DNA of 64,000 bases from positions 186,001 to 250,000 of the forward strand of contig CAIKMD010000003.1 of NCBI GenBank assembly GCA_903828515.1, in the 5' to 3' direction. This document shows positions 9,024 through 18,159 of this stretch, in pieces. The stretch comes from an uncultured Rhodospirillales bacterium (GTDB taxonomy: Bacteria > Pseudomonadota > Alphaproteobacteria > ATCC43930 > CGMCC-115725). Position 1 is the stretch's first letter. Each line of letters begins with the position of its first letter. A program made the position numbers and the translations under genes. The notes under the pieces are model-generated. The model saw only the letters and a program-made list of their open reading frames with translations. It searched no databases and was not told the origin of the DNA.

Positions 9024-9661
9024 GGCTTCCAGCGCAGGAAGTTCGCGATCAGCCGCAGGCCGGTCGCCTGACTCTTTTCGGGATGGAATTGCACCCCGAC
9101 GATGTTGTCGCGTCCGATCGCCGCCGTGACCGGTCCGCCGTAATCGACATCGGCGATACTGTCGGCCGGATTGGTGGGCGCGAAACCATAGGAATGGACG
9201 AAATAGGCATGCGCGCCGGTCGCGATCCCCTCGAACACGGGATGCGGGCGACGGATGCGCAGTTCGTTCCAGCCCATATGCGGAATCTTGAGCGCCGGAT
9301 CGCTCGGCGCCAGCGGACCGACCTCGCCCTTGATCCAGCCGAGCCCATCGACGGTCTCGAACTCGCGACCGCGTTCGGCCAGCAACTGCATGCCGACGCA
9401 AATGCCGAGAAACGGCCGACCCTCTTTGATCACGACGTGGCGCAAGGCTTCTTCCATGCCCGGCACCGCGGCGAGGCCGCGCCGGCAATCGGCGAAGGCG
9501 CCGACGCCCGGCAGCACGACCCGCGACGCATCGCGCAGACTGTCGGCATGGTTGGTGACCAGCACGCGGCCGTCAGCGCCGCTTTCGCGCGCCGCGCGCT
9601 CGAAGGCTTTCGCCGCCGATCGCAGATTGCCGGAGCCGTAATCGATGACGACGGTCGTCAT
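9020..9661 (-). CDS. hisH: Imidazole glycerol phosphate synthase glutaminase subunit HisH
   Basis: 213 residues, a class I glutamine amidotransferase that feeds ammonia to HisF. The nucleophile Cys is in [10 protein letters not shown] (about residue 88), and the catalytic His and Glu are in VQFHPEKSQ near the C-terminus. The start [15 protein letters not shown] is the family signature. The ATG shares one base with the hisB stop, and the stop overlaps the acetyltransferase ATG. Confidence 0.97.
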   Translation of the reverse strand: MTTVVIDYGSGNLRSAAKAFERAARESGADGRVLVTNHADSLRDASRVVLPGVGAFADCRRGLAAVPGMEEALRHVVIKEGRPFLGICVGMQLLAERGREFETVDGLGWIKGEVGPLAPSDPALKIPHMGWNELRIRRPHPVFEGIATGAHAYFVHSYGFAPTNPADSIADVDYGGPVTAAIGRDNIVGVQFHPEKSQATGLRLIANFLRWKP

Positions 9662-10305
9662 CAGAGCGATCCGCCGAGGACGCCCTTTGTCGAGGGCACC
9701 GCATCGAGGCGGCGCGGATCGAGCGCCACCGCCTGGCGCAACGCACGGGCAAGACCCTTGAAGCACGATTCGACGATGTGGTGATTGTTCTCGCCGTAGA
9801 GATTTTCGACGTGGAGCGTCAGCCCCGCCGACTGCGCGAAGGCCTGGAACCATTCCTTGAACAGCTCGGTATCCATCTCGCCCAATTTGGGGCGCGAGAA
9901 CTTCACCTTCCAGACCAGATAGGGCCGGTTCGACAGATCGAGCGCGACGCGGGTCAGCGTCTCGTCCATCGGCACCATCGCCTCGCCCCAGCGCATGATC
10001 CCGCGGCGGTCGCCCAGCGCCTTCGCCACCGCCTCGCCGACGACATAGCCGGAATCCTCGGTGGTGTGATGGAAATCGATATGGAGGTCGCCATCAGCGT
10101 GGAGCTTCAGATCGATCAGGCTGTGGCGCGCGAGCTGATCGAGCATGTGATCGAGGAAACCGATACCGGTCGCGATGTCGGACGCGCCATTGCCGTCGAG
10201 ATCGAGCGTCGCCGCGATCTTGGTTTCACGCGTCTTGCGCTCGACCGTGGCTGCGCGGCGTGGCGCCTTGGCGGGCTTGGTGGTTTTTGATTTCGCTGTG
10301 GGCAT
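9661..10305 (-). CDS. hisB: Imidazoleglycerol-phosphate dehydratase HisB
   Basis: A monofunctional IGP dehydratase of 214 residues. Its metal-binding motifs are [21 protein letters not shown] and [16 protein letters not shown]. The first ~25 residues form a Lys/Thr/Arg-rich tail ([15 protein letters not shown]) in front of the canonical [10 protein letters not shown] start, an extension not needed for catalysis. The ATG at 10305 is preferred over a TTG at 10320. It is the first gene of the leftward his operon. Confidence 0.95.
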   Translation of the reverse strand: MPTAKSKTTKPAKAPRRAATVERKTRETKIAATLDLDGNGASDIATGIGFLDHMLDQLARHSLIDLKLHADGDLHIDFHHTTEDSGYVVGEAVAKALGDRRGIMRWGEAMVPMDETLTRVALDLSNRPYLVWKVKFSRPKLGEMDTELFKEWFQAFAQSAGLTLHVENLYGENNHHIVESCFKGLARALRQAVALDPRRLDAVPSTKGVLGGSL

Positions 10306-10366
10306 GAGCCGTTTTAGCAAAATCCGTGATTTGTCGCCACAGGCCCAGAAAGACGGCGGGAGGCCG

Positions 10367-11233
10367 TCAGATCACCAGCGTGCCGTGTTCGCTTTGGCCC
10401 TCGGTCAGGCCGCGTTCCTTCATCCAGTCATAGGTCCGGCCGAACAGCGACGAATCGTAGTAATCGACGTGCTTGTAGTGGACGAAGGCCTTCAGCAGTT
10501 CGCGCGGCTCCAAGGCGCCCTTGGCATGGGCGCAGATATGGTGCGCGTATTTGTAGAAATCGCGGTTGATCAGGTCGACGGCGAGGTTTTCGGCCTCGTA
10601 ATAGGCTTTGCGCTGGGCATCATCGAGATGCGGCGCGATCACTTCGCCGCCGCGATAGAACGATGCCGCGATGATATGCGCGCCCTCCTTCAACCCGAGG
10701 CTGATGAACGGTTCCATCACCGTGACCGCGCGATAGGTTCCGGCCTTGAGCGCGGCATAGCGCGTCTGCGGCAAGCCGCCATTGGCGATGTTGACGTGAT
10801 CGCGGCCGAGCGCGCTTTCGAGCATCTGAATCGTCGTGTAGTGCGATCCGGTCAGTTCCTGCACCAGCACCGGCACGTCCGAGAGATCGCGCGGCACCTG
10901 GAGCGCATCGTCGAAGCTCAGGATCGCCTGGGCCGCCACCGCCGCGCGCAACGCCGCGAGCTTGCCGCCGCGCGTGCCGCGTTCGAGCCGGTCGATGCTC
11001 GCCCATTCGCAGACATTGTAACTGTCGGCCGAGCCGCATTCGAACATCTGTTCCTTGAGGCGCGACAGGATCGGGCGATCGGCGCTGTCCTTTTCGCGAT
11101 CCGCGTAGCTGGCCGAAAGCTGGACATCGAGCCCGGCTTTCTCGAACAGTTTTTCCTCGATTCCGACCAGCACCGGCAGGTCGAAAACCGGGTTGTTCGG
11201 CGCGATACGGACGGGCAGAAGTTGCGGCGCCAT
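10367..11233 (-). CDS. Periplasmic-binding-protein-like (NMT1/THI5-like) protein without signal peptide
   Basis: 288 residues, resembling type 2 solute-binding proteins of the nitrate/sulfonate/thiamine-precursor class ([32 protein letters not shown] near the N-terminus, with the typical FFAKAGLxV-like strand). The ATG at 11233 has an AAGGAG eight bases upstream, and no secretion signal precedes the mature-like domain, so the protein should be cytosolic. No permease or ATPase gene is adjacent. It may be a cytoplasmic ligand-binding or enzymatic member of the fold (THI5-type proteins are enzymes). The function is unknown. Confidence 0.7.
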   Translation of the reverse strand: MAPQLLPVRIAPNNPVFDLPVLVGIEEKLFEKAGLDVQLSASYADREKDSADRPILSRLKEQMFECGSADSYNVCEWASIDRLERGTRGGKLAALRAAVAAQAILSFDDALQVPRDLSDVPVLVQELTGSHYTTIQMLESALGRDHVNIANGGLPQTRYAALKAGTYRAVTVMEPFISLGLKEGAHIIAASFYRGGEVIAPHLDDAQRKAYYEAENLAVDLINRDFYKYAHHICAHAKGALEPRELLKAFVHYKHVDYYDSSLFGRTYDWMKERGLTEGQSEHGTLVI

Positions 11234-11335
11234 GGGCCTATCTCCTTGAGCAACCGGGGAAAACACTGTGCCCCTTTGATCGGGGACCGGTAGTGCTTAC
11301 ATTTTAGCGCAGTCTTCCCGACGGATCAGCAAAAC

Positions 11336-11884
11336 ATGCAGGACGATTCTTCAACGACGTGGCACGGTACCACCATCTTGGCCGTGCGCAAGGATGGTCA
11401 TGTCACCATCGCCGGCGATGGTCAGGTGTCGATGGGCAACACCATCGTCAAGTCCAACGCCAGGAAATTGCGGCGCCTTGCCAACGGCACGGTGATCGCG
11501 GGTTTCGCCGGCGCCACCGCCGACGCCTTCGCGCTGTTCGACCGGCTCGAAGGCAAGCTCGAACAATATCCCGGGCAACTCACCCGCGCGGCGGTCGAGC
11601 TGGCCAAGGATTGGCGCACCGACCGCTATCTGCGCCGGCTCGAGGCGATCATGGCGGTGTGCGACAAGCAGGTCTCGCTGGTGGTTTCCGGCACCGGCGA
11701 TGTGCTCGAACCCGAGGACGGCATCATCGGCATCGGGTCGGGCGGCAATTACGCGCTGGCCGCCGCACGCGCGTTGATCGATGTTCCGGGCCTCGATTCC
11801 GAGGCCATTGCGCGCAAAGCCCTGGCGATTGCCGGTTCCATCTGTGTCTTCACCAACGACAAGGTCACGATCGAAACCCTATGA
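11336..11884 (+). CDS. hslV: ATP-dependent protease peptidase subunit HslV (ClpQ)
   Basis: 182 residues. HslV is the proteasome-beta-like Thr peptidase that forms a double hexamer capped by HslU. The motif [23 protein letters not shown] carries the Thr that becomes the N-terminal nucleophile after removal of a short propeptide, and [15 protein letters not shown] is the second family signature. The stop overlaps the hslU ATG (ATGA). It is divergent from the binding-protein-like gene. A heat-shock promoter is expected but I could not identify a convincing one. Confidence 0.97.
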   Translation: MQDDSSTTWHGTTILAVRKDGHVTIAGDGQVSMGNTIVKSNARKLRRLANGTVIAGFAGATADAFALFDRLEGKLEQYPGQLTRAAVELAKDWRTDRYLRRLEAIMAVCDKQVSLVVSGTGDVLEPEDGIIGIGSGGNYALAAARALIDVPGLDSEAIARKALAIAGSICVFTNDKVTIETL

Positions 11885-13197
11885 GCGCCTCTTTCAGTCC
11901 GCGCGAAATCGTCTCCGAACTCGACCGCCACATCGTCGGCCAGAACGACGCCAAGCGCGCCGTCGCCATCGCGTTGCGCAACCGGTGGCGACGTCAGCAA
12001 CTGCCCGACGATTTGCGCGACGAAGTGTTGCCCAAGAACATCCTGATGATCGGCCCGACCGGTATCGGCAAGACCGAGATCGCGCGGAGACTCGCAAAGT
12101 TGGCGCAAGCGCCCTTCATCAAGGTCGAGGCGACGAAATTCACCGAGGTCGGCTATGTCGGCCGCGATGTCGAACAGATCGTGCGCGATCTGATCGAGGT
12201 TTCCCTCGCCATGACCCGCGAGCGCATGCGCAAGGAAGTCGAATCGAAGGCGGAACTCGCCGCCGAGGAACGCGTGCTGGATGCATTGGTCGGGCCCGGC
12301 GCCGGGCCGGAAACGCGCGCCAAGTTCCGCAAGATGCTGCGCAACAACGAGATCAACGACCGCGAGATCGAGATCCAGGTGCCCGACACCGGCGGCGGCA
12401 TGCCGACGATGGAGATCCCCGGCATGCCCGGTGCGCAGATGGGCATGGTCAATCTCGGCGAGATGTTCGGCAAGGCATTCGGCAACCGCACCAAGTCGCG
12501 CAAGATGCCGGTCGTCGACAGCTACAAAGTGCTGATGGCCGAAGAGAGCGACAAGCTGCTCGATCAGGAGCGCGTGGTGAAGGAAGCGATCTTCGCCGCC
12601 GAGCAGAACGGCATCGTCTTCATCGATGAAATCGACAAGATCTGCGCGCGCAGCGAACATCGCGGCGGCGCCGATGTCAGCCGCGAAGGCGTGCAGCGCG
12701 ATCTCCTCCCGCTGATCGAGGGAACCACGGTCGCGACCAAGCATGGCGCGGTAAAGACCGACCACATTCTCTTCATCGCCTCGGGCGCGTTTCAGATGGC
12801 CAAGCCGTCGGACCTGTTGCCCGAGCTGCAGGGACGCTTGCCGATCCGCGTCGAACTGAAGCCGCTGACGCGCGACGACTTCCGCCGCATCCTGACCGAA
12901 CCGGAGGCGAGCCTGATCAAGCAGTACAAGGCGCTGATGGCGACCGAGGGGATGGTGCTCGACTTCACCGAGGCCGCGATCGACGAACTCGCGGGTCTCG
13001 CCGAGGACATCAACAACACGGTCGAGAATATCGGCGCGAGACGGCTCCACACCGTGCTGGAGCGGCTGCTCGAGGAGGCGAGTTTCACCGCCTCGGATCA
13101 GCCATCCGGCACCGTGTTGACGATCGATCGCGAGCTTGTTCGCGCGCGCGTGGGCACGCTCGCCAAGAACGCGGATCTATCGAAGTTTATCCTCTAA
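11881..13197 (+). CDS. hslU: HslU (ClpY) AAA+ unfoldase
   Basis: A 438-residue ATPase partner of HslV. Walker A is [15 protein letters not shown] (about residues 57-71), Walker B FIDEIDKI (about 246), and the C-terminal sensor region includes [17 protein letters not shown]. The pore loop GYVGRDV is present. The ATG at 11881 ([18 protein letters not shown]) matches family N-termini and overlaps the hslV stop. Length is normal (about 435-445). Confidence 0.97.
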   Translation: MSASFSPREIVSELDRHIVGQNDAKRAVAIALRNRWRRQQLPDDLRDEVLPKNILMIGPTGIGKTEIARRLAKLAQAPFIKVEATKFTEVGYVGRDVEQIVRDLIEVSLAMTRERMRKEVESKAELAAEERVLDALVGPGAGPETRAKFRKMLRNNEINDREIEIQVPDTGGGMPTMEIPGMPGAQMGMVNLGEMFGKAFGNRTKSRKMPVVDSYKVLMAEESDKLLDQERVVKEAIFAAEQNGIVFIDEIDKICARSEHRGGADVSREGVQRDLLPLIEGTTVATKHGAVKTDHILFIASGAFQMAKPSDLLPELQGRLPIRVELKPLTRDDFRRILTEPEASLIKQYKALMATEGMVLDFTEAAIDELAGLAEDINNTVENIGARRLHTVLERLLEEASFTASDQPSGTVLTIDRELVRARVGTLAKNADLSKFIL

Positions 13198-13205
13198 GCC
13201 GCGAG

Positions 13206-13224
13206 GGCGGGCGCGAAGCCCGCC
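13206..13224. terminator. GC hairpin between convergent hslU and csp (possible weak terminator)
   Basis: GGCGGGC-GCGAA-GCCCGCC forms a perfect 7-bp stem 9 bp after the hslU stop and 8 bp beyond the csp stop on the other strand. No T-tract follows on either strand, so it may only stall polymerase or protect transcript ends. Confidence 0.35.
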
Positions 13225-13232
13225 GGCGCGGA

Positions 13233-13439
13233 TCAGTCGGCGGAGGTCAGATTGGACGCAGCGGCTTTGCCGCGGTCCATCGCCACGTCGTATTTCACTT
13301 TTTGGCCTTCGTTCAGGCCGCCCATTCCGGCGCGCTCGACCGCCGAAATGTGGACGAAGACGTCCTTACCGCCGTCATCCGGCTGAATGAAACCATAGCC
13401 CTTTTGGGCGTTAAACCACTTCACGGTGCCGATCGCCAA
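13233..13439 (-). CDS. CspA-family cold-shock protein (TTG start)
   Basis: 68 residues with the RNA-binding motifs GTVKWFNAQKGYGFIQ (RNP1) and DVFVHISAVERAG (RNP2); it acts as an RNA/ssDNA chaperone. The start is set at a TTG (13439) because the mature family start is (M)AIGTVKWF and a GGAGA lies about 6 nt upstream; an in-frame ATG far upstream would add a 17-residue tail unlike cold-shock proteins. A UTR over 100 nt separates it from the next gene upstream. Confidence 0.92.
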   Translation of the reverse strand: MAIGTVKWFNAQKGYGFIQPDDGGKDVFVHISAVERAGMGGLNEGQKVKYDVAMDRGKAAASNLTSAD

Positions 13440-13548
13440 GAGAAGTCTCCAATAAAAAGGTCGACGCGAGTAAGTCCAAGCGGGGCTCACTCGGTAAGAA
13501 GGATAGGCATGTTCGGGTCGCCGTTCAAGGCAACAGGTGCGGGAGACC

Positions 13549-13746
13549 TCACGGTCTCCATTTTGTCACCCGGCGCGCGAGGCCGGAAGACGGCGCCGCC
13601 GCCAGGGTCGTGGCCCGGAAATGGCGCACAAACCGGTCATACCGACGGGTGAGTTCAGCCTTTTCGGCTTCCGTCAGCTCGTCGGGTTTGAGGCGGGTCA
13701 GGTCGGTTTGCTCGAGGGGTGGATAGATCAGATCCGAGTCGGTCAT
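13549..13746 (-). CDS. Small hypothetical protein
   Basis: 65 residues from the ATG at 13746 (MTDSDLIYPPLEQTDLTRLKPDELTEAEKAELTRRYDRFVRHF...). The acidic N-terminal half and KPDELTEAEKAELTRRYDRF helix look like genuine protein, with Arg-rich ends. I do not recognise a family. It is in the same orientation as csp, 109 bp upstream of it. An unrelated frame on the plus strand runs through the same DNA, but the VOC gene starts only at 13870. Confidence 0.45.
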   Translation of the reverse strand: MTDSDLIYPPLEQTDLTRLKPDELTEAEKAELTRRYDRFVRHFRATTLAAAPSSGLARRVTKWRP

Positions 13747-13869
13747 AATGCGTCTCACGACGGTTGCGTCGGTTCAAAGCCTCGCGCAGCATGGTTAATT
13801 CACGGTAAAGGGCGCCCTTGCCAAACGCGCCCACCGGTTCTTAGGTTCGTGACACGAGGGAGAGAAATC

Positions 13870-14325
13870 ATGACCAACGGCGTCACACCGCTCAATCGGC
13901 CCAAGATTTTCTCGCACGGCACGCTCGAATGCCGGAGTTTCGCGGAAATTCGGCCGTTTTATGAAGAATTCCTCGGTCTGGAGTGCGTTCACCACGCGCC
14001 GAAGGCGATGATGCTGCGAAAAGGTGGGTATTTCGGCCTGGTTTGCCTCGAAAAGGGCAAGAACGTCCGCCCGGTCGGGGTCGGCAATCATTGGGGCCTC
14101 GACCTCGAGACACGCGAGGAAGTCGACCGCGCCCGCGAACTGGCGATCGAGCACAAGGAAAAATACGGGATTCAGAAGGTGATGAAGATCACCGACATGC
14201 ACGGCACCTACGCCTTCTATTTCCAGGACCGCGACGGCAATTGGTGGGAATTCCAATATTGCGGCGGCGGCCAGGAAAGCGGCGAGGGCCGCTACGACAA
14301 GCACTTCGCGCGCGGCGATATCTAA
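13870..14325 (+). CDS. VOC (glyoxalase/bleomycin-resistance-like) family protein
   Basis: 151 residues with the paired beta-alpha-beta-beta-beta modules of the vicinal oxygen chelate fold: GTLECRSFAEIRPFYEEFLGLE at the N-terminus and YAFYFQDRDGNWWEFQYCGGG at the C-terminus, where DRDGNWWE carries the conserved metal-ligand Glu. It could be a dioxygenase, lyase or isomerase; the substrate is not predictable. The ATG at 13870 follows a purine-rich GAGGGAGAGAAATC. The stop overlaps the convergent HTH gene by 4 bp. Confidence 0.85.
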   Translation: MTNGVTPLNRPKIFSHGTLECRSFAEIRPFYEEFLGLECVHHAPKAMMLRKGGYFGLVCLEKGKNVRPVGVGNHWGLDLETREEVDRARELAIEHKEKYGIQKVMKITDMHGTYAFYFQDRDGNWWEFQYCGGGQESGEGRYDKHFARGDI

Positions 14326-14750
14326 GGCGCGGGACGGCGCCGCGCCGTCGAGGGCACGCGGCGCGACGACCCCGCGAGGCGCCGAGTCGGCCCCGCCGGT
14401 ACCGATTTGATGATTTCGAGAATCCGCTCGGTTCGATCGGGCGGCAGATTGCGAATCCGCTCGGCCAGCAGATTCGCGAGTTCGGTCGCGGCCGGCGACA
14501 GACCGGCGGTATCGACCGTGATGCGCGGGTGCGAGATGCGGGCCAGGCGCATCAGTTCGTCGGCCTCATCCCAGATGATGTTGAGCTGCGCGCAGATCGC
14601 GACAACCATCGCATGGGTCGGCCGACCGCGCCGCCCATGTTCCAGCGCCGAGAGATAGGCCGCTGACACGCCGAGCGCGTCGGCCATGTCTTTGAGCGCG
14701 ATGCCGCGTTCGGTCCGCAGTTGGCGCAGGCGCACGCCGAACGGCGTCAT
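14322..14750 (-). CDS. XRE-type helix-turn-helix regulator
   Basis: 142 residues. The N-terminal HTH_3 domain is clear: LRQLRTERGIALKDMADALGVSAAYLSALEHGRRG (residues 8-42), where the recognition helix is VSAAYLSALEHG. The C-terminal half is helical, ending in a basic RRLAGSSRR tail. Its ATG overlaps the stop of the smr gene, making it the last gene of the lutABC-smr-HTH transcription unit. It could be an autoregulator of this unit (inference). Confidence 0.85.
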   Translation of the reverse strand: MTPFGVRLRQLRTERGIALKDMADALGVSAAYLSALEHGRRGRPTHAMVVAICAQLNIIWDEADELMRLARISHPRITVDTAGLSPAATELANLLAERIRNLPPDRTERILEIIKSVPAGPTRRLAGSSRRVPSTARRRPAP

Positions 14751-15238
14751 CGCCGTCGCCGCATCATGACATAGAGCGCGCCGTCGCCGCCATGCTGGGC
14801 CTGCGCCCGCGCGATGCTCAACACGCGCGCGCGGTTCTCGCCTTCGGCCAGCCAGAGCGGCACGGCGCGATGCAACACGCCGCTTTTACCGGTGATCACG
14901 ATCAACAGACGCTTGCCGGCGACATCGGCATTGGCGACGAACCGCGCCAGCGCGGCATGCGCGCGATCCTGGGTCATGCCGTGCAGGTCGAGGCGGCCCT
15001 CGACCGCCATATCGCCGCGCTTCAATCGTCGCGCGCTCTGCCGGTCGAGGCCGGTGCCCGGCGCGTGATGCGCCGGTGCCGCGTGCGGGCGCGGCACCGG
15101 CGGCAAAGCTTCGGCGGTAAGCCTTGGCTCGATCTGCGCTTCGAGTGCTGCGCGATGCGCGGGCGCGCGGCGAAGCGGCTTCACGTTCCGCATCGCCTCG
15201 CGCCACAAGAGTCGCTCGTCGCTTCTAGGCGCCCGCAT
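14747..15238 (-). CDS. Smr-domain protein
   Basis: 163 residues: a basic, Pro/Ala-rich N-terminal half and a C-terminal Smr (small MutS-related) domain with the two signatures LDLHGMTQDRAHAAL and LLIVITGKSG. Smr domains are nucleic-acid endonuclease or nicking modules in several families. In alphaproteobacteria this gene is usually close to mltA; here lutABC and two envelope genes lie between. It overlaps lutC by 14 bp and the HTH gene by 4 bp. Confidence 0.88.
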   Translation of the reverse strand: MRAPRSDERLLWREAMRNVKPLRRAPAHRAALEAQIEPRLTAEALPPVPRPHAAPAHHAPGTGLDRQSARRLKRGDMAVEGRLDLHGMTQDRAHAALARFVANADVAGKRLLIVITGKSGVLHRAVPLWLAEGENRARVLSIARAQAQHGGDGALYVMMRRRR

Positions 15239-15905
15239 CGTCGATCAACACGATATGCAAACGGCGCGGCCCGTGCGCGCCGAGCACGAGACGCTGTTCG
15301 ATGTCGCCGGTGCGCGACGGGCCGGTAATGAAATTCACCGTGCGCGGCATCGCGCCCTTGGCGCGCAGGCGGTCCCAGCCTTCTTCATAGGCGGCGACAA
15401 CCTGGCTCGCGCGCAACACGACGACATGGGTATCGGGCAGGAAATTGTTTCGCGTCGGACTGTCGGGCCCCGAGAGCAGCATCAGCGTTCCGGTTTCGGC
15501 GATCGCGGCAAAGCAGGCGGTGACGCCGACCGCGTCGCCATCCTCGGCGCGGCCGCGACGGATCTCCAGCATCGGCCGGTTGTTCCAGGGAATCGGATCG
15601 AGTTGCGGATCGGGTGTCATCACCAGACGCGCCGGCAGATTCTGGCCGGTGAGATAATCGGCGACGGCGGCGGGGACCGCGTCGGTATCGGCGACGCGCG
15701 CGATGGTCGCATCGACTTCCTCGGCCATTGCGATGAAGAGCGCGATCTGTCCGGCGTGATCGAGCGCCGCCGCGCGGGCCGGGACGAGATTGCGGCGATG
15801 CGCTTTAAGGCTCTCGGTCAACGTCGCTTCGGTCGCGGCATCGAGCCGGCCACGGCCGAGCCCCGCGCGGATGCTTCCCAAAATCTGATCGCGTCCGCCG
15901 CTCAT
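15225..15905 (-). CDS. lutC: Lactate utilisation protein C (LUD domain)
   Basis: 226 residues, a LutC/YkgG-type LUD-domain protein. Typical features are the acidic/Gly region VGVTACFAAIAETGTLMLLSG and the C-terminal FITGPSRTGDIEQRLVLGAHGPRRLHIVLID. With LutA and LutB it forms the iron-sulfur L-lactate oxidising system that is an alternative to FMN lactate dehydrogenase. The ATG overlaps the lutB stop. No lactate permease or GntR-type LutR is in the immediate neighbourhood. Confidence 0.92.
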   Translation of the reverse strand: MSGGRDQILGSIRAGLGRGRLDAATEATLTESLKAHRRNLVPARAAALDHAGQIALFIAMAEEVDATIARVADTDAVPAAVADYLTGQNLPARLVMTPDPQLDPIPWNNRPMLEIRRGRAEDGDAVGVTACFAAIAETGTLMLLSGPDSPTRNNFLPDTHVVVLRASQVVAAYEEGWDRLRAKGAMPRTVNFITGPSRTGDIEQRLVLGAHGPRRLHIVLIDDAGA

Positions 15906-17329
15906 CGCGCGGCTTTCTTTTGCTGTTCGGCCCAGAGCGTCATGAAGCTTTTGCCTTCGGGCGCCGGCATGTCGCGCATGTCGGTCCAGCCCGAGGCGAG
16001 CGGCAGCGAACGGAATCGGCCACGCGCGCGGCCCAAGAGACCGAGCACGCGGCTCGCCATCGCGCTCATCGTCCGATAGAGCGCCGGGCGTTTGGCCGCG
16101 TAAGCCCAGATCGCCAATCCCCAGCGCGCGGTCTTCGGTCCAAGCTTCTTGGCGAATTCGCGCGCGCGCCAGGCGCGCATCATGCGCGGCAGGGGAATGC
16201 GCATCGGACAGACGCTTTCGCAGCGCCCGCAAAAGGTCGAGGCGTTCGGGAGATGCCCGGCTTCCTCGATGCCGATCAGCGTCGGAGTCAGCACCGCGCC
16301 CATCGGGCCGGAGTACACCCAGCCATAAGCATGGCCGCCGACCGCGCCATAGACCGGGCAATGATTGAGACACGCGGCGCAACGGATACAGCGCAGCATG
16401 TCCTCGAACTCGCCACCCAAGAGCGCGGTGCGGCCATTGTCGATCAGCACGACGTGATATTGCCCCGGTCCGTCCGTGTCGGTTTCGCGGCGCGGGCCGG
16501 TCGAGATCGTGGTGTAGGTCGAAAATTCCTGGCCCGTCGCCGAGCGCGCGAGCAGGCGCAGCAAGGTCGCGGCGTCTTCGAGCGTCGGCACGACCTTCTC
16601 GATGCTGGCAAGAACGATATGCGCGCGCGGCAGGATCTGCGTCAGGTCGCCATTGCCCTCGTTGGTAACGATGATCGACGAACCGGTTTCGGCAATCAGG
16701 AAATTCGCGCCGGTGATACCGACATCGGCGGCGAGGAATTTTTCCCGCAACACGGTGCGCGCTTCGTCGCACAACGTGCGCGGCTCGTCGAGATTGCGAT
16801 CGTGCGGAAACTGCGTGTGGGTGGCGCGGAAACTCTCGGCGACCTGTTCCTTCACCAGATGAACCGCCGGCGCGATGATATGCGACGGCGTCTCGTGGCG
16901 GATCTGAACGATATATTCGCCGAGATCGGTTTCAACCGGCACAACCCCGTTGGCTTCGAGGAAATCGTTGAGCGCGATTTCCTCGCTGACCATCGACTTG
17001 CCTTTGGTCACCGTCTTGGCGTCGAGCGCACGGCAGAGCGCCAGCACGGTCTCGCGCGCTTCTTGGGCGTTGCGGCACCAATGCACCTGGCCGCCGGTCG
17101 CGATCACATTTTTCTCGAAGGTCTCGAGATAGAAATCGAGATGCTTCAACACCTGTTGCTTGATCGCGATGCCGTCGTCGCGCAGCGCGTCGAACTCGGG
17201 CATCCGCGCGATCGCCATCGCGCGCTTTTCGGGAAACCCGGTGCGCATCATGCCCATCGCGCGTTGAAGATTCTTGTCGCCCAGCGCGCGATGGGCGTTC
17301 GCCTTGAAATCGTGACTGGTCGGCTGCAT
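15902..17329 (-). CDS. lutB: Lactate utilisation iron-sulfur protein B
   Basis: 475 residues: an N-terminal LUD domain (KGKSMVSEEIALNDFLE near 110; GANFLIAETGSSIIVTNEGNG near 215) and a C-terminal bis-[4Fe-4S] ferredoxin-like region with CIRCAACLNHCP (about 315-326) and CGRCESVCPMRIP (about 367-379), then a basic C-terminal tail. It probably passes electrons from lactate between LutA and LutC. The start at 17329 shares a base with the lutA stop. Confidence 0.95.
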   Translation of the reverse strand: MQPTSHDFKANAHRALGDKNLQRAMGMMRTGFPEKRAMAIARMPEFDALRDDGIAIKQQVLKHLDFYLETFEKNVIATGGQVHWCRNAQEARETVLALCRALDAKTVTKGKSMVSEEIALNDFLEANGVVPVETDLGEYIVQIRHETPSHIIAPAVHLVKEQVAESFRATHTQFPHDRNLDEPRTLCDEARTVLREKFLAADVGITGANFLIAETGSSIIVTNEGNGDLTQILPRAHIVLASIEKVVPTLEDAATLLRLLARSATGQEFSTYTTISTGPRRETDTDGPGQYHVVLIDNGRTALLGGEFEDMLRCIRCAACLNHCPVYGAVGGHAYGWVYSGPMGAVLTPTLIGIEEAGHLPNASTFCGRCESVCPMRIPLPRMMRAWRAREFAKKLGPKTARWGLAIWAYAAKRPALYRTMSAMASRVLGLLGRARGRFRSLPLASGWTDMRDMPAPEGKSFMTLWAEQQKKAAR

Positions 17330-18105
17330 CAGGCTTTGTCCGGCGCGACGTGCCCGATCGGCGCGACATCGTCGGTCATGCCGGCGAGCACCTCGGCGAC
17401 ATGGCGCACGCGAATCCCGCTGCCGAGGCGCGCGAGCTTGCCGGCCATATTCAGCAGGCAACCCATGTCGCCACAGAGCAGCGTGTCGGCGCCGGTGGCC
17501 GCGATATCGACCGCCTTGTCGGTCACCATCTTGTCTGAGATCTCGGGATATTTGACGCAGAATGTGCCGCCGAATCCGCAGCACACTTCGGGCGTCGTCA
17601 TCTCCTTGAGCGTCAGACCCGAGACCTGCGCGAGAAGATGGCGCGGCTGATCCTTGATCCCCAATTCACGCAGGCCCGAACAGGCGTCGTGATAGGTCGC
17701 GACGCCGTCATACCGCGCCGCGATGTCGGGGCGTTTCAGCACGTCGACGAGAAACGATATCAGCTCGAAGGTGCGCGCGGCCAAGGCCTTGGCGTCGTCG
17801 GCCACAGCCGGCTCTTCAGCGAGAAGCAGCGGGTAATGCGCCTTGATCATGCCGCCGCACGAGCCCGAGGGCACGACGACGTAGTCGAAATCCGCAAAGG
17901 CGGCGACGACCTGGCGGGCGATGGCTTTCGCGTCCTCGCGGTCGCCGGAATTATAGGCCGGCTGGCCGCAACAGGTCTGGGCGGTCGGCACCGTGACCGT
18001 GCAACCCGCGTCCTCGAGGAGCTTTATGGCGGCAAAGCCCACCGTCGGACGAAACAGGTCGACGAGGCAGGTAACGAACAAAGCAACGCGAACCGGCTCG
18101 GCCAT
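17329..18105 (-). CDS. lutA: Lactate utilisation protein A (CCG-domain oxidoreductase subunit)
   Basis: 258 residues with two cysteine-rich CCG domains, TAQTCCGQPAYNSGD (about 43-57) and TTPEVCCGFGGTFCVKYPE (about 176-194), as in LutA/YkgE and the GlpC/HdrB family that bind Fe-S clusters. The ATG at 18105 is preferred to an in-frame TTG two codons upstream. It is the first gene of the lutABC-smr-HTH unit. Confidence 0.93.
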   Translation of the reverse strand: MAEPVRVALFVTCLVDLFRPTVGFAAIKLLEDAGCTVTVPTAQTCCGQPAYNSGDREDAKAIARQVVAAFADFDYVVVPSGSCGGMIKAHYPLLLAEEPAVADDAKALAARTFELISFLVDVLKRPDIAARYDGVATYHDACSGLRELGIKDQPRHLLAQVSGLTLKEMTTPEVCCGFGGTFCVKYPEISDKMVTDKAVDIAATGADTLLCGDMGCLLNMAGKLARLGSGIRVRHVAEVLAGMTDDVAPIGHVAPDKA

Positions 18106-18159
18106 TCGCAAAGCATGGCCAAGGGTCCGGGCGAAAGCAACCGCGTCGGCCGGAACGGA

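Noticed and set aside
10305-10320. Upstream TTG start for hisB
   Set aside because: Adds only five residues, has no Shine-Dalgarno, and the ATG at 10305 is the simpler start.
11234-11335. Heat-shock (RpoH) promoter before hslV
   Set aside because: Only a weak resemblance (CTTTGAT ... TTACATTTT) with poor spacing; not strong enough to list.
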